This document shows positions 22,037 to 30,977 of a stretch of DNA of 45,107 nucleotides, piece after piece. The notes under the pieces were generated by a model. The model had not been told where the DNA came from. It saw only the letters and a list, made by a program, of their open reading frames with translations, and did no database searches. Made by a program: the position numbers and the translations under genes. The DNA is from JAVBJV01 sp031546815. Its GTDB lineage: Bacteria; Pseudomonadota; Alphaproteobacteria; Acetobacterales; Acetobacteraceae. The number at the start of each line of letters is the position of its first letter. Within the stretch, counting starts at the first letter, position 1. The stretch spans positions 1-45,107 of the forward strand of contig JAVBJV010000035.1 of assembly GCA_031546815.1 (NCBI GenBank). The letters run 5' to 3'.

Positions 22037-22647
22037 TGGCGCTTGCCACATACGACGACCTGAAGGCTGCGCTGTCGGACTGGCTGATCGGCCACGCGCT
22101 GGCGGACCGCTCGGTGGACTTCATCGCGATGGCCGAGGCCGATCTGAACCGCAAGCTGCGCACGCGCCAGCAGCAGCGCCGATCCACAACAGAGCCGGAT
22201 GGCGCGTATGTGGCGCTGCCGCTGGACTTCGCCGAAGCCGTCAACGTGACGCTGAACGAATCCAGTCGGCAGATTCAGCAGGTGACGTTCGCGTTCGCCG
22301 ATCTGGTTCGTAAGACCGAAACGGGATCGCCCGCGTATTTTGTGATTTCGGGCCAGCAGATGGAAATCCTGCCGACACCCCAGCCGGGAGATACGGTCGA
22401 GATGGTTTACTACGCCACCATCCCCCCATTGCGAGATACTGAGCCAAGCAACTGGCTGCTGAAGCGCGCGCCGGATCTCTACCTGTATGCGGCGCTGGCG
22501 CAGGCGGGGCCTTACATCAACGATGAGAACCGGGCGGCGCTTTGGGAAAAGCGGCGCGACCAGATCATCACGGATTTGAATCAGGAAGCGGAGGCGGCGG
22601 CTTACAGCGCCAGCCCGCTTGTCATGCGCACAGGGAGCTTTGGCTGA
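22036..22647 (+). CDS. Head-tail adaptor protein
   Basis: The 203-residue protein has the pattern of podovirus adaptor/connector proteins (P22 gp4-like position): YDDLKAALSDWLIG, FIAMAEADLNRKLRTR, then a beta region with YVALPLDFAEAVNVT and a C-terminal helix ALWEKRRDQIITDLNQEAEAAA. It would extend the portal ring below the capsid. It shares one base with the upstream stop. Confidence 0.8.
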   Translation: MALATYDDLKAALSDWLIGHALADRSVDFIAMAEADLNRKLRTRQQQRRSTTEPDGAYVALPLDFAEAVNVTLNESSRQIQQVTFAFADLVRKTETGSPAYFVISGQQMEILPTPQPGDTVEMVYYATIPPLRDTEPSNWLLKRAPDLYLYAALAQAGPYINDENRAALWEKRRDQIITDLNQEAEAAAYSASPLVMRTGSFG

Positions 22648-23042
22648 TGGCCGGTTTTTCCAATTACACAGAAAGCGCGGTGCTGGGCCATGTGTTCGGC
22701 AGCACGGTCATGCCGAAGCCCGCAGGCGTGTACGTCGCGCTACTGACCAGCGCGCCCACGGATGCGGGCGGCGGGACCGAGGTATCGACGGTCGGAACCG
22801 GTTATCAGCGTAAACTCTGCGCGTTCACGGTGTCGGGGGCGTCGCCCACCGTGGCGTTGTCGCAGACCATCATCGAATGGCAGGCGGCGGCACCATTCGG
22901 GACGATCACGCATGCAGCTGTGTACGACGCCGTCGTGGGCGGCAATCAGCTTGGCTGGATGACGCTGGAAAGCCCCAAGACCATCAGCACATCCGACATT
23001 TTCCGGCTCAACGCCAACGGCATTACAGTGCGATTGGACTGA
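22647..23042 (+). CDS. Phage tail-fibre-type beta-rich protein
   Basis: The 131-residue protein matches a small family annotated as phage tail fibre protein: MAGFSNYTESAVLGHVFG, VYVALLTSAPTDAGGGTEV, GTITHAAVYDAVVGGN and a LESPKTISTSDIFRLNANG end. It shares one base with the adaptor stop and follows GGGAG. Its exact virion location is not known. Confidence 0.75.
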   Translation: MAGFSNYTESAVLGHVFGSTVMPKPAGVYVALLTSAPTDAGGGTEVSTVGTGYQRKLCAFTVSGASPTVALSQTIIEWQAAAPFGTITHAAVYDAVVGGNQLGWMTLESPKTISTSDIFRLNANGITVRLD

Positions 23043-23048
23043 CCCGTC

Positions 23049-24308
23049 ATGGCCTACACCATCGCAGACAGGATCCGTGAAAACGCCATTGTGTCGGCGA
23101 CGTCGGGCGCATTCGGGGCGCTGGATCTGAAGGGTGCGGTCCCGTCGTACAAGGCGTTCCAGACTTTGCCGCTTGGATCGGATGTGCCGATATGCGCGGT
23201 GAGTAAAGCTTCCGGCCAGTTCGTGACCGGCATAGCGCGTCTGACCACGTGGTCGCGGCTGGAGATCGTGTCTGTCGCAAACGGGGCGTTCGCCAGTCTT
23301 GGCGCGGCGGGGGGCGAAGTTGATGTGTTCCTGACACTGTATGCGGGTGCGCCAAATCCGGCCGGGACGATCGGTCCGGGCGGGTATAAAAATCTGCTGG
23401 TCAACGGCGATTTTCAGGTCCAGCAGCGTGGCGAGATTACTGGAAATAGCGGATCGTATCTGTGTGACCGCTGGTGCTTTTTTACAAACGCAGCATCGAA
23501 CACACCGTCGCTTTTTGTTGATGGGGCGGCCGGTCCCGGAACATATGCGCTGAAACTCACGACTGCAAATAACGTTCGGCGCCTGGGGATTATCCAGTGG
23601 ATCGACGCGCGCCTGTTGCGCGGCAAGCAGATATCCCTGTCTGGATCGGTCAACGGGTCTGGCGGAGCGGTGTTTTTCGGCGCTGCGATCCTGCAATCGG
23701 CCGAATCCAATCCGATAAAGAATCCGGTCAATGACTGGAACAGCACGACGTTCACGGCGGGTAATTTCTTCCGGTCCGGGTTGACTGCGGCGGACGTTCA
23801 GACGGTGACCGCGAATGGGCAGTGGGTTCGTTTTTCTTCGCAAAATGCATCATATAAGAATGTTGTGACGACGGTTCTGCCGGACACAACTTGGATCGGC
23901 GTCTTTCTGTGGCCGAACACCACGATGTTCACGAACGGGTATAGCCTGTTCAGTGATATCCAGCTGGAAATTGGCGACACGACGACCGAGTTCGAGCGCC
24001 TCGAGTGGTCACGGCAGCTTGAAAGATGCCTGCCGTATTTCCGATATGTCTGGGTCGCGCAGGGCGGGTATTCGGCAGTATCAGGCATGAGTTTTCTGGT
24101 CCCTATTACACTTTCGCCCCCGATGCGATCTGCACCGACGTGCACAAATGTATGGCAGCCGGCTTCTCACAGCTCATTCGCGCCGGCAGCGGTTGCCGAT
24201 GTATCGATAAAAGATAGGCAGGGCGGTTACTGGCAAAAAACTGCGACATTGCAGGGGGGTGTAATATTCACCGGTGAATATTACCTAGACGCCGAGATCG
24301 GCACGTAA
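23049..24308 (+). CDS. Tail fibre/spike, putative receptor-binding protein
   Basis: The 419-residue protein has an N-terminal attachment part (about 1-115), then a beta-rich domain starting NLLVNGDFQVQQRGE, and an ending with LEIGDTTTEFERLEWSRQLERCLPYFRY, a pattern common near the C-terminus of phage receptor-binding proteins. From about 23,400 the G+C content drops and codon use differs from the neighbours, as expected for an exchanged host-range module. It probably determines cell-surface recognition. Confidence 0.75.
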   Translation: MAYTIADRIRENAIVSATSGAFGALDLKGAVPSYKAFQTLPLGSDVPICAVSKASGQFVTGIARLTTWSRLEIVSVANGAFASLGAAGGEVDVFLTLYAGAPNPAGTIGPGGYKNLLVNGDFQVQQRGEITGNSGSYLCDRWCFFTNAASNTPSLFVDGAAGPGTYALKLTTANNVRRLGIIQWIDARLLRGKQISLSGSVNGSGGAVFFGAAILQSAESNPIKNPVNDWNSTTFTAGNFFRSGLTAADVQTVTANGQWVRFSSQNASYKNVVTTVLPDTTWIGVFLWPNTTMFTNGYSLFSDIQLEIGDTTTEFERLEWSRQLERCLPYFRYVWVAQGGYSAVSGMSFLVPITLSPPMRSAPTCTNVWQPASHSSFAPAAVADVSIKDRQGGYWQKTATLQGGVIFTGEYYLDAEIGT

Positions 24309-24737
24309 ATGTTTGCGTCACAACCCATCGCAGGCGACACGATTGCGGGCAACAGGGGCGATCCGATCGTTGCCACGTTCGCCATGGACGCCACCAGCAG
24401 CGCCAGCGTCAGAGGTGAACGGCTGTACACGCTGCTCGGCAATGTGGTGGCGGGCAGCCAGATCACGGCGTCGCCGATGTCGATTACCTATCTGCGCGCC
24501 GTGATGGACGCGCGCTCGACCACAACAGCGGAAATGGTGGTGGCTCCGGCGCTTGGGCCAATCGTGGTGGTGTCCGGGGTCGACGGAATTTTCGAGCGTG
24601 TGCGCGATGCACGCGCCACGGTGCGCGGGCAGTCGACGCTGAGTGCGTCGTTCCAAAGATTGTGGAATCCGGAAGACGGTGGCGGCGGCGATATCTGGGT
24701 GCCGGTCGACGATTACAAAGGTGGTGGCCATGGCTGA
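24309..24737 (+). CDS. Hypothetical tail protein
   Basis: The 142-residue, mostly beta protein (MFASQPIAGDTIAGNRG; ALGPIVVVSGVDGIFERVRD) starts directly after the spike stop (TAA-ATG). It lies among tail genes and overlaps the collar gene by 8 nt. Function is inferred only from position. Confidence 0.65.
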   Translation: MFASQPIAGDTIAGNRGDPIVATFAMDATSSASVRGERLYTLLGNVVAGSQITASPMSITYLRAVMDARSTTTAEMVVAPALGPIVVVSGVDGIFERVRDARATVRGQSTLSASFQRLWNPEDGGGGDIWVPVDDYKGGGHG

Positions 24738-25554
24738 CGCATTCACCCCGAACCTCAACCTTAACAAACCCGAGAACGGCTACAGCGTCGATACGTGGGG
24801 CCAGAAGATCAACGCGGATCTGGACAAGATCGACTTGTTTGCCGGTGAGACAAACACGCGCGTGAAAGGTCTCGAGGACGGGACCACCGCCTTGATCGAC
24901 GATGCGCTCCCCGCGATACAGGCCGAAATTGTAGAATTGCAGGAAGTGATTGCAACACTTGTCGCGTCGGCTGCACGCCTTGCTGTGCCCGTCGGATCGG
25001 TGGCCTCCTATGCCGGGCAGACGCTGCCGGCCGGGTGGTTGCCGTGCGATGGGCGAGAGGTGGATCGCAGCAAGTATGCGACGCTGTTCTCGATGATCGG
25101 CGGGACATTCGGCTGGGGCAACCAGTTGACGACATTCAACCTGCCGGACGCGCGCGGCCGCGCATTGATCGGCGCGAGCGCGATGTTCGGCGGCGCAAGC
25201 GCGAACGTGATCCCGGACGGAATGCTCGGTTGGCGCGGCGGGGCGGCTTTCCATACGCTGACCGTGAACGAAACGCCGCCGCATAATCACGCAGGCACGA
25301 CAGATGCGCAGGGCGACCACAGTCACCAAGGCGGATCCTTTGCGCCGGAAAGCAATTTCGGCGGCGGGACGCTGGTCGGAAATTACGGGCTGGGCGCGGG
25401 CGGCATTCCTTCATATCGAGGGGCCAATACCAGCGTGGCAGGACGACATGCACACAACGTGACAACCGGCTGGGTCGGCGGCGGTGCCGCACATAACAAC
25501 ATCCAGCCATCCATTGCATTCAACGCGATCATCTACACAGGTGTATTCGACTGA
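24730..25554 (+). CDS. Tail collar domain protein
   Basis: The 274-residue protein has an N-terminal coiled-coil region (NLNLNKPENGYSVDTWGQKI) and then the phage tail collar (Phage_Collar) signature: GSVASYAGQTLPAGWLPCDG, YATLFSMIGGTFGWGN, FNLPDARGRALIG, followed by a His/Gly-rich tip (ETPPHNHAG, DHSHQGG) and PSIAFNAIIYTG. The His-x-His pairs in such tips often bind iron in trimers. It is probably a second fibre or short tail spike. AAGGTGG precedes the ATG. Confidence 0.85.
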   Translation: MADAFTPNLNLNKPENGYSVDTWGQKINADLDKIDLFAGETNTRVKGLEDGTTALIDDALPAIQAEIVELQEVIATLVASAARLAVPVGSVASYAGQTLPAGWLPCDGREVDRSKYATLFSMIGGTFGWGNQLTTFNLPDARGRALIGASAMFGGASANVIPDGMLGWRGGAAFHTLTVNETPPHNHAGTTDAQGDHSHQGGSFAPESNFGGGTLVGNYGLGAGGIPSYRGANTSVAGRHAHNVTTGWVGGGAAHNNIQPSIAFNAIIYTGVFD

Positions 25555-27056
25555 TGCAGTGGATGGATGTCCAGATCCCGGCCGGTGTTGTGCGTTTGGG
25601 CACGCCGTCGCTGTCGCCGGATCGGTGGTATGCGGCCAACCTTGTGCGTTGGCGTGAAGGTAAGATGCAACCTATCGGCGGCTGGTCGCGCATTTCGGAA
25701 ACGCCGCTGCCTTCGGATGTCCGTAAAATTGCGACGTGGCGCGACAACGCGAATGTCGAGCGTGTGGCGTTCGGCTGTGAAGAAAATCTGATCCTGCTGG
25801 AAGGCAACGCATACACCGATATCACGCCCGAGGGCTTCGTGGGGTCGGGCGGCGAGTTGTATCAGGTCGGCTACAGCGTCGGCCCCTATGGCGCCGAAGC
25901 CTATGGCACTGCGCGCAGCCACGGCAGCACGGCCTTTCAGCGCCCGCTGACGTGGAGCCTGCAGGCGTGGGGCGAACAGTTGCTGGGGGTCTGGAACGTC
26001 GACGGGCGCCTTCTGCGCTGGGCGCCGAATTCGCCAATGACGAAGGCTGAAGCCGTCCCGAATGCGCCCGCGAACAACCGGGCGATGGTGGTAACGCCGG
26101 AACGTCACGTGCTGCTGGTCGGAGCGGGTAACGAGCCGCGTCGGATCGCGTGGTGCTCGTCCGAGGATTACACCGACTGGAATTTTTCCAGTATTACCAA
26201 CACCGCCGGGTTTCTCGATCTGCAAACGCGCGGTACGCTGACCTATGCGTGCCCGGTGCGCGATGGAACGCTGGTGTTCTCGGAATCCGATGTCTGGCTG
26301 GTCAGCTACATCGGCCAACCTTTCGTTTACAGCGCACAGCAGATCAACGGCGATACGAGCTTGCTTGGGCCGAACACGGTCGCTGTGTTCGGCGGACGCG
26401 CCGCCTGGATGGGAAAGACCGGGTTCTGGGTTTACGACGGCGGCGTGGTGCGTCCGCTGCCCAGCGATGTCAGCGCCTATGTGTATGACGACATCGATGA
26501 ACGCATCGCCCCGATTTTCGCACATGCCAGCGCGAACGGCGTGTTCCCGGAAATCTGGTGGTTTTATCCCAGCCGGGGATCGGACATTCCGAACCGCTAC
26601 GTGATCTGGAACTACGCGGAAAACTGGTGGGCGATTGGCGAGATGGCGCGCACCGCGATGGCGGCGGCCGACGTGCGGGTAAAGCCGCTGGCGGTCGGCG
26701 CTGACAAGCACGTGTACCAGCACGAGGACGGCTGGACAGCGGCGGGCCGGTCGCGGGTCGGGACTGTGTTTGCGGAATCCGGCACGCTGGGCGGCCAGCA
26801 GGAAGGCGTGGCGATCCTGCGCGCGCAATTTGACAGTGGTTCCAGCGGTCACGATGCAACGTCGCTGTCGATCCTGTCGCGGCAAACGCGCGATGGGCCC
26901 GAGACGCATTACGGCCCGTTCAATGCACGGGCCGACGGCCATTGCCCGATGCGGGCGGGTGGCCGCGATATCCGGCTGCGGGTGTCGGCGAACAGGGATC
27001 AGGAGTGGATTGTCGGCGCCATGCGCTTCGATGTGTCGCCAGGCGGTGTCCGATGA
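25554..27056 (+). CDS. Tail structural protein, P22 gp10-like in size and position
   Basis: The 500-residue protein (MQWMDVQIPAGVVRLGTPSL) has repeated beta segments with aromatic-rich strands (RIAWCSSEDYTDWNFSS, AAWMGKTGFWVYDGG, RYVIWNYAENWWAIG), suggesting a beta-propeller-like fold. Length and place after the adaptor resemble the P22 stabilisation protein gp10, which closes the tail channel. The match is by length, composition and context only. It overlaps the collar gene by one base. Confidence 0.65.
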   Translation: MQWMDVQIPAGVVRLGTPSLSPDRWYAANLVRWREGKMQPIGGWSRISETPLPSDVRKIATWRDNANVERVAFGCEENLILLEGNAYTDITPEGFVGSGGELYQVGYSVGPYGAEAYGTARSHGSTAFQRPLTWSLQAWGEQLLGVWNVDGRLLRWAPNSPMTKAEAVPNAPANNRAMVVTPERHVLLVGAGNEPRRIAWCSSEDYTDWNFSSITNTAGFLDLQTRGTLTYACPVRDGTLVFSESDVWLVSYIGQPFVYSAQQINGDTSLLGPNTVAVFGGRAAWMGKTGFWVYDGGVVRPLPSDVSAYVYDDIDERIAPIFAHASANGVFPEIWWFYPSRGSDIPNRYVIWNYAENWWAIGEMARTAMAAADVRVKPLAVGADKHVYQHEDGWTAAGRSRVGTVFAESGTLGGQQEGVAILRAQFDSGSSGHDATSLSILSRQTRDGPETHYGPFNARADGHCPMRAGGRDIRLRVSANRDQEWIVGAMRFDVSPGGVR

Positions 27057-27247
27057 AGATCACTCTGCCGAATGCACCCGCAGGCTGGGCGGCCGAGGCC
27101 TTGATGCGCATCACGCGCGCCTTTGCGGGTGTCGTCGGGAAGGACGAGGCGGTGCCGCATTTTCACTTGCGATCAGCAAACGGCAAAATTTACAAGGTGG
27201 TGGTGGATGACGACGGAACACTCCGCACAGTCTACGTCAGTGGGTGA
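27053..27247 (+). CDS. Hypothetical 64-residue virion-operon protein
   Basis: The protein (MKITLPNAPAGWAAEALMRI; then FHLRSANGKIYKVVVDDDG) overlaps the upstream stop (ATGA) and the next gene by 41 nt. No family is recognised; the C-terminal part looks like a short beta hairpin. It could be a tail or regulatory protein. Confidence 0.6.
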   Translation: MKITLPNAPAGWAAEALMRITRAFAGVVGKDEAVPHFHLRSANGKIYKVVVDDDGTLRTVYVSG

Positions 27248-27590
27248 GCTCGAGCGCAAATTCCGCGAAGCGGTTGCGCGCACCGGCGGGACGCATGAGG
27301 TCGAGGATATCTGGAACGGCGTGCGCGACGGTCAGTTCGTGGCGTGGTTCGGCAAGCAATCGATCATCATCACGGAATTCATCGAATATCCGCGCAAGAA
27401 GACCCTGCATTATTTCATCGTGGCCGGTGATCTGGACGAGGTGCTGGCGATGCAGCCGGGGATCGAGGCGCTGGCGCGTGCGCATGGGTGCACATCCATG
27501 ACCAGCGCCGGGCGCGCTGGGTGGAAGCCGGTCCTGCAGAAACATGGCTGGGAGCCAAACTGGCAGATGATGACGAAGGAGTTGGCATAA
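27207..27590 (+). CDS. GNAT-like phage protein (T7 gp13-type position)
   Basis: The 127-residue protein has IWNGVRDGQFVAWFGKQSII, TLHYFIVAGDLDEVLAMQPG and HGCTSMTSAGRAGWKPVLQK, a pattern seen in small podovirus proteins with an acetyltransferase-like fold, such as T7 gp13. It precedes the internal-protein genes, as gp13 does. AAGGTGG precedes the ATG. I cannot see a complete acetyl-CoA binding loop, so catalysis is not claimed. Confidence 0.55.
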   Translation: MTTEHSAQSTSVGELERKFREAVARTGGTHEVEDIWNGVRDGQFVAWFGKQSIIITEFIEYPRKKTLHYFIVAGDLDEVLAMQPGIEALARAHGCTSMTSAGRAGWKPVLQKHGWEPNWQMMTKELA

Positions 27591-28585
27591 TGGCCGGCGG
27601 TGGCGGCAAGGGCGGCGCGAAACGGCCGCAGACGGTGACATCCGAGACGAAACTGCCAGAGTGGGTCGAGCAGGCGGGGCAGCAAAACCTTGCGCTGGCG
27701 AACGAGATTGCGTCGCGTCCGTATCAGGCATATGGCGGCGAGCGGATTGCGGGCTTCACCGGCGATCAATTGGCTATGCAGCAGGGCGTGCGGGATATGC
27801 AGGGGCAGTATTCCGGCATGTTCGACCAGCCACTGTCTGTCGCCGGGAACGCCGCGACCTACACGCCGGATCAGGTGGCGGCGGGGCAGTTCCCAGGCAC
27901 AAATCTGTCGGCCTACATGAACCCGTATACGCAGAACGTGATCGACCGGTCGCTGTCCACGCTGAACGACCAGCGGCTGCAGGCGCTGAACACCAATGCG
28001 GATTCCGCGATTTCCAGCGGCGCGTTCGGTGGGTCGCGGCACGGTGTGATGGAGGGTGTGACCAACGCGCAATCCGCGCGTGCGGCGGGGGATCTGGCGG
28101 CGAACCTCTACAATCAGAATTTCACCAATGCGCAGTCGCTGTGGCAATCCGACCGCGACAGCGCGCTGCAGGCATCGCTGGCGAACCAGAACGCGGGGCT
28201 GCAGGGTAACGCGCAGCATCTGCAGGCGGCCGGTCTGCTGGGCAGTCTGGCGACCGACAAGCAGACCGCGCGGGCCAACGAGTTGTCGATGCTGGACACG
28301 ATTGGCCAGCAGCAGCAGGGGATGGAGCAGGCGCGGCTGGATAATCTGTACCAGAACTGGCTGGACGCGAAGAACCACGATCTGGAAGGCCTGAACATCC
28401 GCAGCGCGGCGCTGAGCAACACGCCCTACGGCACCAGCACAACGCAGGTTTCGAAAGAAGAGAAGCAACGCGGTGATCCGATTTCGGGGGCGCTTGGCGG
28501 TGCCAGTATGGGATCGTCGTTCGGCCCATGGGGTGCAGTCATCGGCGGTGCGCTGGGTCTCGCAAATTCGTTCATCAAGAGATAA
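27590..28585 (+). CDS. Internal/ejection-type virion protein
   Basis: The 331-residue protein is rich in Gln, Ala and Asn, with a basic Gly-rich start (GGGGKGGAKR), a conserved-looking MNPYTQNVIDRSLSTLNDQR and SAISSGAFGGSRHGV segment, long helices, and a Gly/Ala hydrophobic end (GPWGAVIGGALGLANSF). Such proteins are common in podovirus ejection modules. AAGGAG precedes the start, which shares one base with the upstream stop. Confidence 0.7.
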   Translation: MAGGGGKGGAKRPQTVTSETKLPEWVEQAGQQNLALANEIASRPYQAYGGERIAGFTGDQLAMQQGVRDMQGQYSGMFDQPLSVAGNAATYTPDQVAAGQFPGTNLSAYMNPYTQNVIDRSLSTLNDQRLQALNTNADSAISSGAFGGSRHGVMEGVTNAQSARAAGDLAANLYNQNFTNAQSLWQSDRDSALQASLANQNAGLQGNAQHLQAAGLLGSLATDKQTARANELSMLDTIGQQQQGMEQARLDNLYQNWLDAKNHDLEGLNIRSAALSNTPYGTSTTQVSKEEKQRGDPISGALGGASMGSSFGPWGAVIGGALGLANSFIKR

Positions 28586-28596
28586 GGGCCAGTATT

Positions 28597-29097
28597 ATGG
28601 CGGGTGCATTTGGCAGCCTTTTCAGCAGTGGCGCAGGCGCAGCAGGTGCGGCGGGAGGCGCGTCGGGCGGAATGGGCGCGCTTGGCGGCCTTTTCGGCAG
28701 TGGCGCGGGCGCAAGCGCTGCGACAGGGGCGGCCGAGGCCGCAACCAGCGCGGCGGGTAATGGTGGTCTACTGAGCAGCCTGATTGGCGAGGGGGCCAAG
28801 GGCATGGGCAGCATGACGCCGTTCTTGGCAAAGGGGATGGCCAACAAGGATGGGTCTGGCGCGTCCAGTTTTGATCTGGGCAGCTTTGCGCAGAGATTGC
28901 CAGCCGCATTTCGCAACGCGCAGGCGACATCCGCGCAGCAGCAGCAACAGCAACAGAGCAACGCGCCAATGCCAGCTTTGCAGCCCGGCATCGTGCAGCC
29001 GCGTGGTGGGGTGAGCCAGCAACAGATTGCACAACTGCTGCAGGCACGACAGATCAGGCTGAATATGCCAGGCCTGATGCAGGGGTTCCGGCAATGA
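28597..29097 (+). CDS. Gly/Ala-rich internal virion protein with poly-Gln
   Basis: The 166-residue protein has a glycophorin-like Gly/Ala/Ser repeat (residues 1-60), a central helical part and a run of seven Gln (about residues 119-125) before QPGIVQPRG. The hydrophobic, flexible start resembles P22 gp7-type ejection proteins that insert into membranes, but this is by composition only. AAGGG lies upstream. Confidence 0.6.
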   Translation: MAGAFGSLFSSGAGAAGAAGGASGGMGALGGLFGSGAGASAATGAAEAATSAAGNGGLLSSLIGEGAKGMGSMTPFLAKGMANKDGSGASSFDLGSFAQRLPAAFRNAQATSAQQQQQQQSNAPMPALQPGIVQPRGGVSQQQIAQLLQARQIRLNMPGLMQGFRQ

Positions 29098-30977
29098 GCT
29101 GGCTGTCAGACGCTTGGGATGGGGTCGATGAATGGACGGACCCGCAAACGGTTCCGCAAGGTGCCGGGTATGACGCGGAGACCTTGGGGAATGCGCGTCG
29201 GGCGATGATGCTCAACATCGGCGCGAACCTGCTGGCCCTGTCGCGTGCCGATCACACGCAGGCGCCGCAGATTTACGCGAATATCGGTGGTGCCGGGAAC
29301 CAGTATCAGGACGCATTGAATCAAGGCACGCAGGCGGGGATGGTGCGGCAACGCATGGATCTGGCGCGGCAGGAGGCGCAGACGCAGCGCCAGCAGCGCG
29401 AGATGTGGAACCGGATGCTGATGGGTGGAGATGCGGGCGGCGCGTCAAGCGGAACGCCCGCCAACTCAGGCGGCGCGACAGTGGCCACAAATGCCTCTCC
29501 GTCGCTTCCGTCCCTGTCCGACGCGGGGGGCTTTGTGAACCGACTTGCCGCTGTCGAAAGCAATGGCAGCGACACCGCCCGTAATCCGCGCAGTTCGGCG
29601 ACGGGGCGTCATCAGTTCATCGATGGCACGTGGCTGGATTTTGCGAGCGCCCGTCCGGATCTGTTCCAGGGCATGGACCGACAGCAGATTCTCGCTGCAC
29701 GAACCAACCCGCAACTGAGCGACACGGCGGCACAGTGGTATGCGGATCAGAACCGCAGCGCCCTGCAATCACGCGGCGTGGAAGCAACTCCGGCCGCGCT
29801 TGGCGTGGCGCATTATCTTGGCCCCGGCGCCGCCGCCGCGGTGTTGAGCGCCGATCCCAGTACACCGGTCGCCGATGCGCTCGGCACAGCGCTGTCGCCC
29901 AATCAGGTGCAGTCCTATCTGGCTGCGAACCCGACGCTGGCGCGCCAGACGGCGGGCGGTCTGGTTGGCCAGTATCAACGCCGCTTTGGCGGCAATGATG
30001 GGTCGTATCAGGTGGCGAGCGCAGGGCGCGATATCCCGCCGCCGCCGTCTGCGTCTCCGAATGCGGGCGGCCAGCGCGGTATGCTGGACGGACTGAACCG
30101 CGAACAGCGGACGCTGCTGGCGATGATGGGGCCGGAAGCAGGCATGCGCGTTCTGTCGCAGCGCGCGTTTGACCCAGTGAACGAACCGCTGGAACGCATC
30201 CGCATGCCGGATGGATCGGAACGTTTGGTGCGCCGGTCGGAAGCCGCCGGGATGACCAGCGCGCCGGAACGTCAGTCGAATGGCGGGCCGTTCGCCGGGA
30301 ATGCGCTGGATGCGCAGGCAATGAATATCCTGCTGCGTGGCGATCCGTCATCGCCGGAATACGCGGCGGCATACAGCCATATTGGGTCTGAGCGGGTGAA
30401 CCCAGACGGTTCGCGCACGCGCCCGAACATGCAAGCCTATCGCCCGCCGTCCTATGCACCACCCGGTACACAGAATGGGCAGCCCGCTCCTGCACCGAAC
30501 TACACGGAATCCGGATACGCGCCGCCCGAACGCCTAACCGAAGGGCAGGCGCAGGCCGCGACATATGCGGACCGTATGCAGGCGGCCAATCAGATGATCG
30601 AGAGCCACGCAGAATCTGGCATGGATCGCGCCAACCGCGCAGCGGCGGCGATCCCCGGCCTCGGGAACAGCCTTGTGTCGAGCGGGTATCAGCAGTTCGA
30701 TCAGGCATCGCGCGATTTCATCAACTCGATTCTACGTCGGGAGTCCGGCGCGGTGATTTCTGACGCCGAATTCGACAACGCCCGTCAGCAGTATCTGCCG
30801 CAGCCGGGGGACGGTCCCGAAGTGCTGGCACAGAAGGCCGCAAATCGGCGGATCGCGCTTGAAGGTATGCGGCGGTCGTCGGGTTCTGCCGGGCAGTCTG
30901 CGCCGCAGCAGCCACCAGCAGCTCGCGTGACGCATCGCTTCAACCCGCAAACTGGTAGAGTGGAGGCCGTGCAGTAA
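29094..30977 (+). CDS. Ejection protein with lytic-transglycosylase-like domain
   Basis: The 627-residue protein has a helical Gln-rich start, then a lysozyme-like domain at about 143-250: VNRLAAVESNGSDTARN with the catalytic-position Glu, SATGRHQFIDGTWLDF, and PAALGVAHYLGPGAA. The rest is Pro/Gln-rich with a helical C-terminus (RDFINSILRRESGAVISDAE). This is the expected plan of a virion protein that cuts a hole in peptidoglycan during DNA entry. It overlaps the upstream gene by 4 nt (ATGA). Confidence 0.82.
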   Translation: MSWLSDAWDGVDEWTDPQTVPQGAGYDAETLGNARRAMMLNIGANLLALSRADHTQAPQIYANIGGAGNQYQDALNQGTQAGMVRQRMDLARQEAQTQRQQREMWNRMLMGGDAGGASSGTPANSGGATVATNASPSLPSLSDAGGFVNRLAAVESNGSDTARNPRSSATGRHQFIDGTWLDFASARPDLFQGMDRQQILAARTNPQLSDTAAQWYADQNRSALQSRGVEATPAALGVAHYLGPGAAAAVLSADPSTPVADALGTALSPNQVQSYLAANPTLARQTAGGLVGQYQRRFGGNDGSYQVASAGRDIPPPPSASPNAGGQRGMLDGLNREQRTLLAMMGPEAGMRVLSQRAFDPVNEPLERIRMPDGSERLVRRSEAAGMTSAPERQSNGGPFAGNALDAQAMNILLRGDPSSPEYAAAYSHIGSERVNPDGSRTRPNMQAYRPPSYAPPGTQNGQPAPAPNYTESGYAPPERLTEGQAQAATYADRMQAANQMIESHAESGMDRANRAAAAIPGLGNSLVSSGYQQFDQASRDFINSILRRESGAVISDAEFDNARQQYLPQPGDGPEVLAQKAANRRIALEGMRRSSGSAGQSAPQQPPAARVTHRFNPQTGRVEAVQ

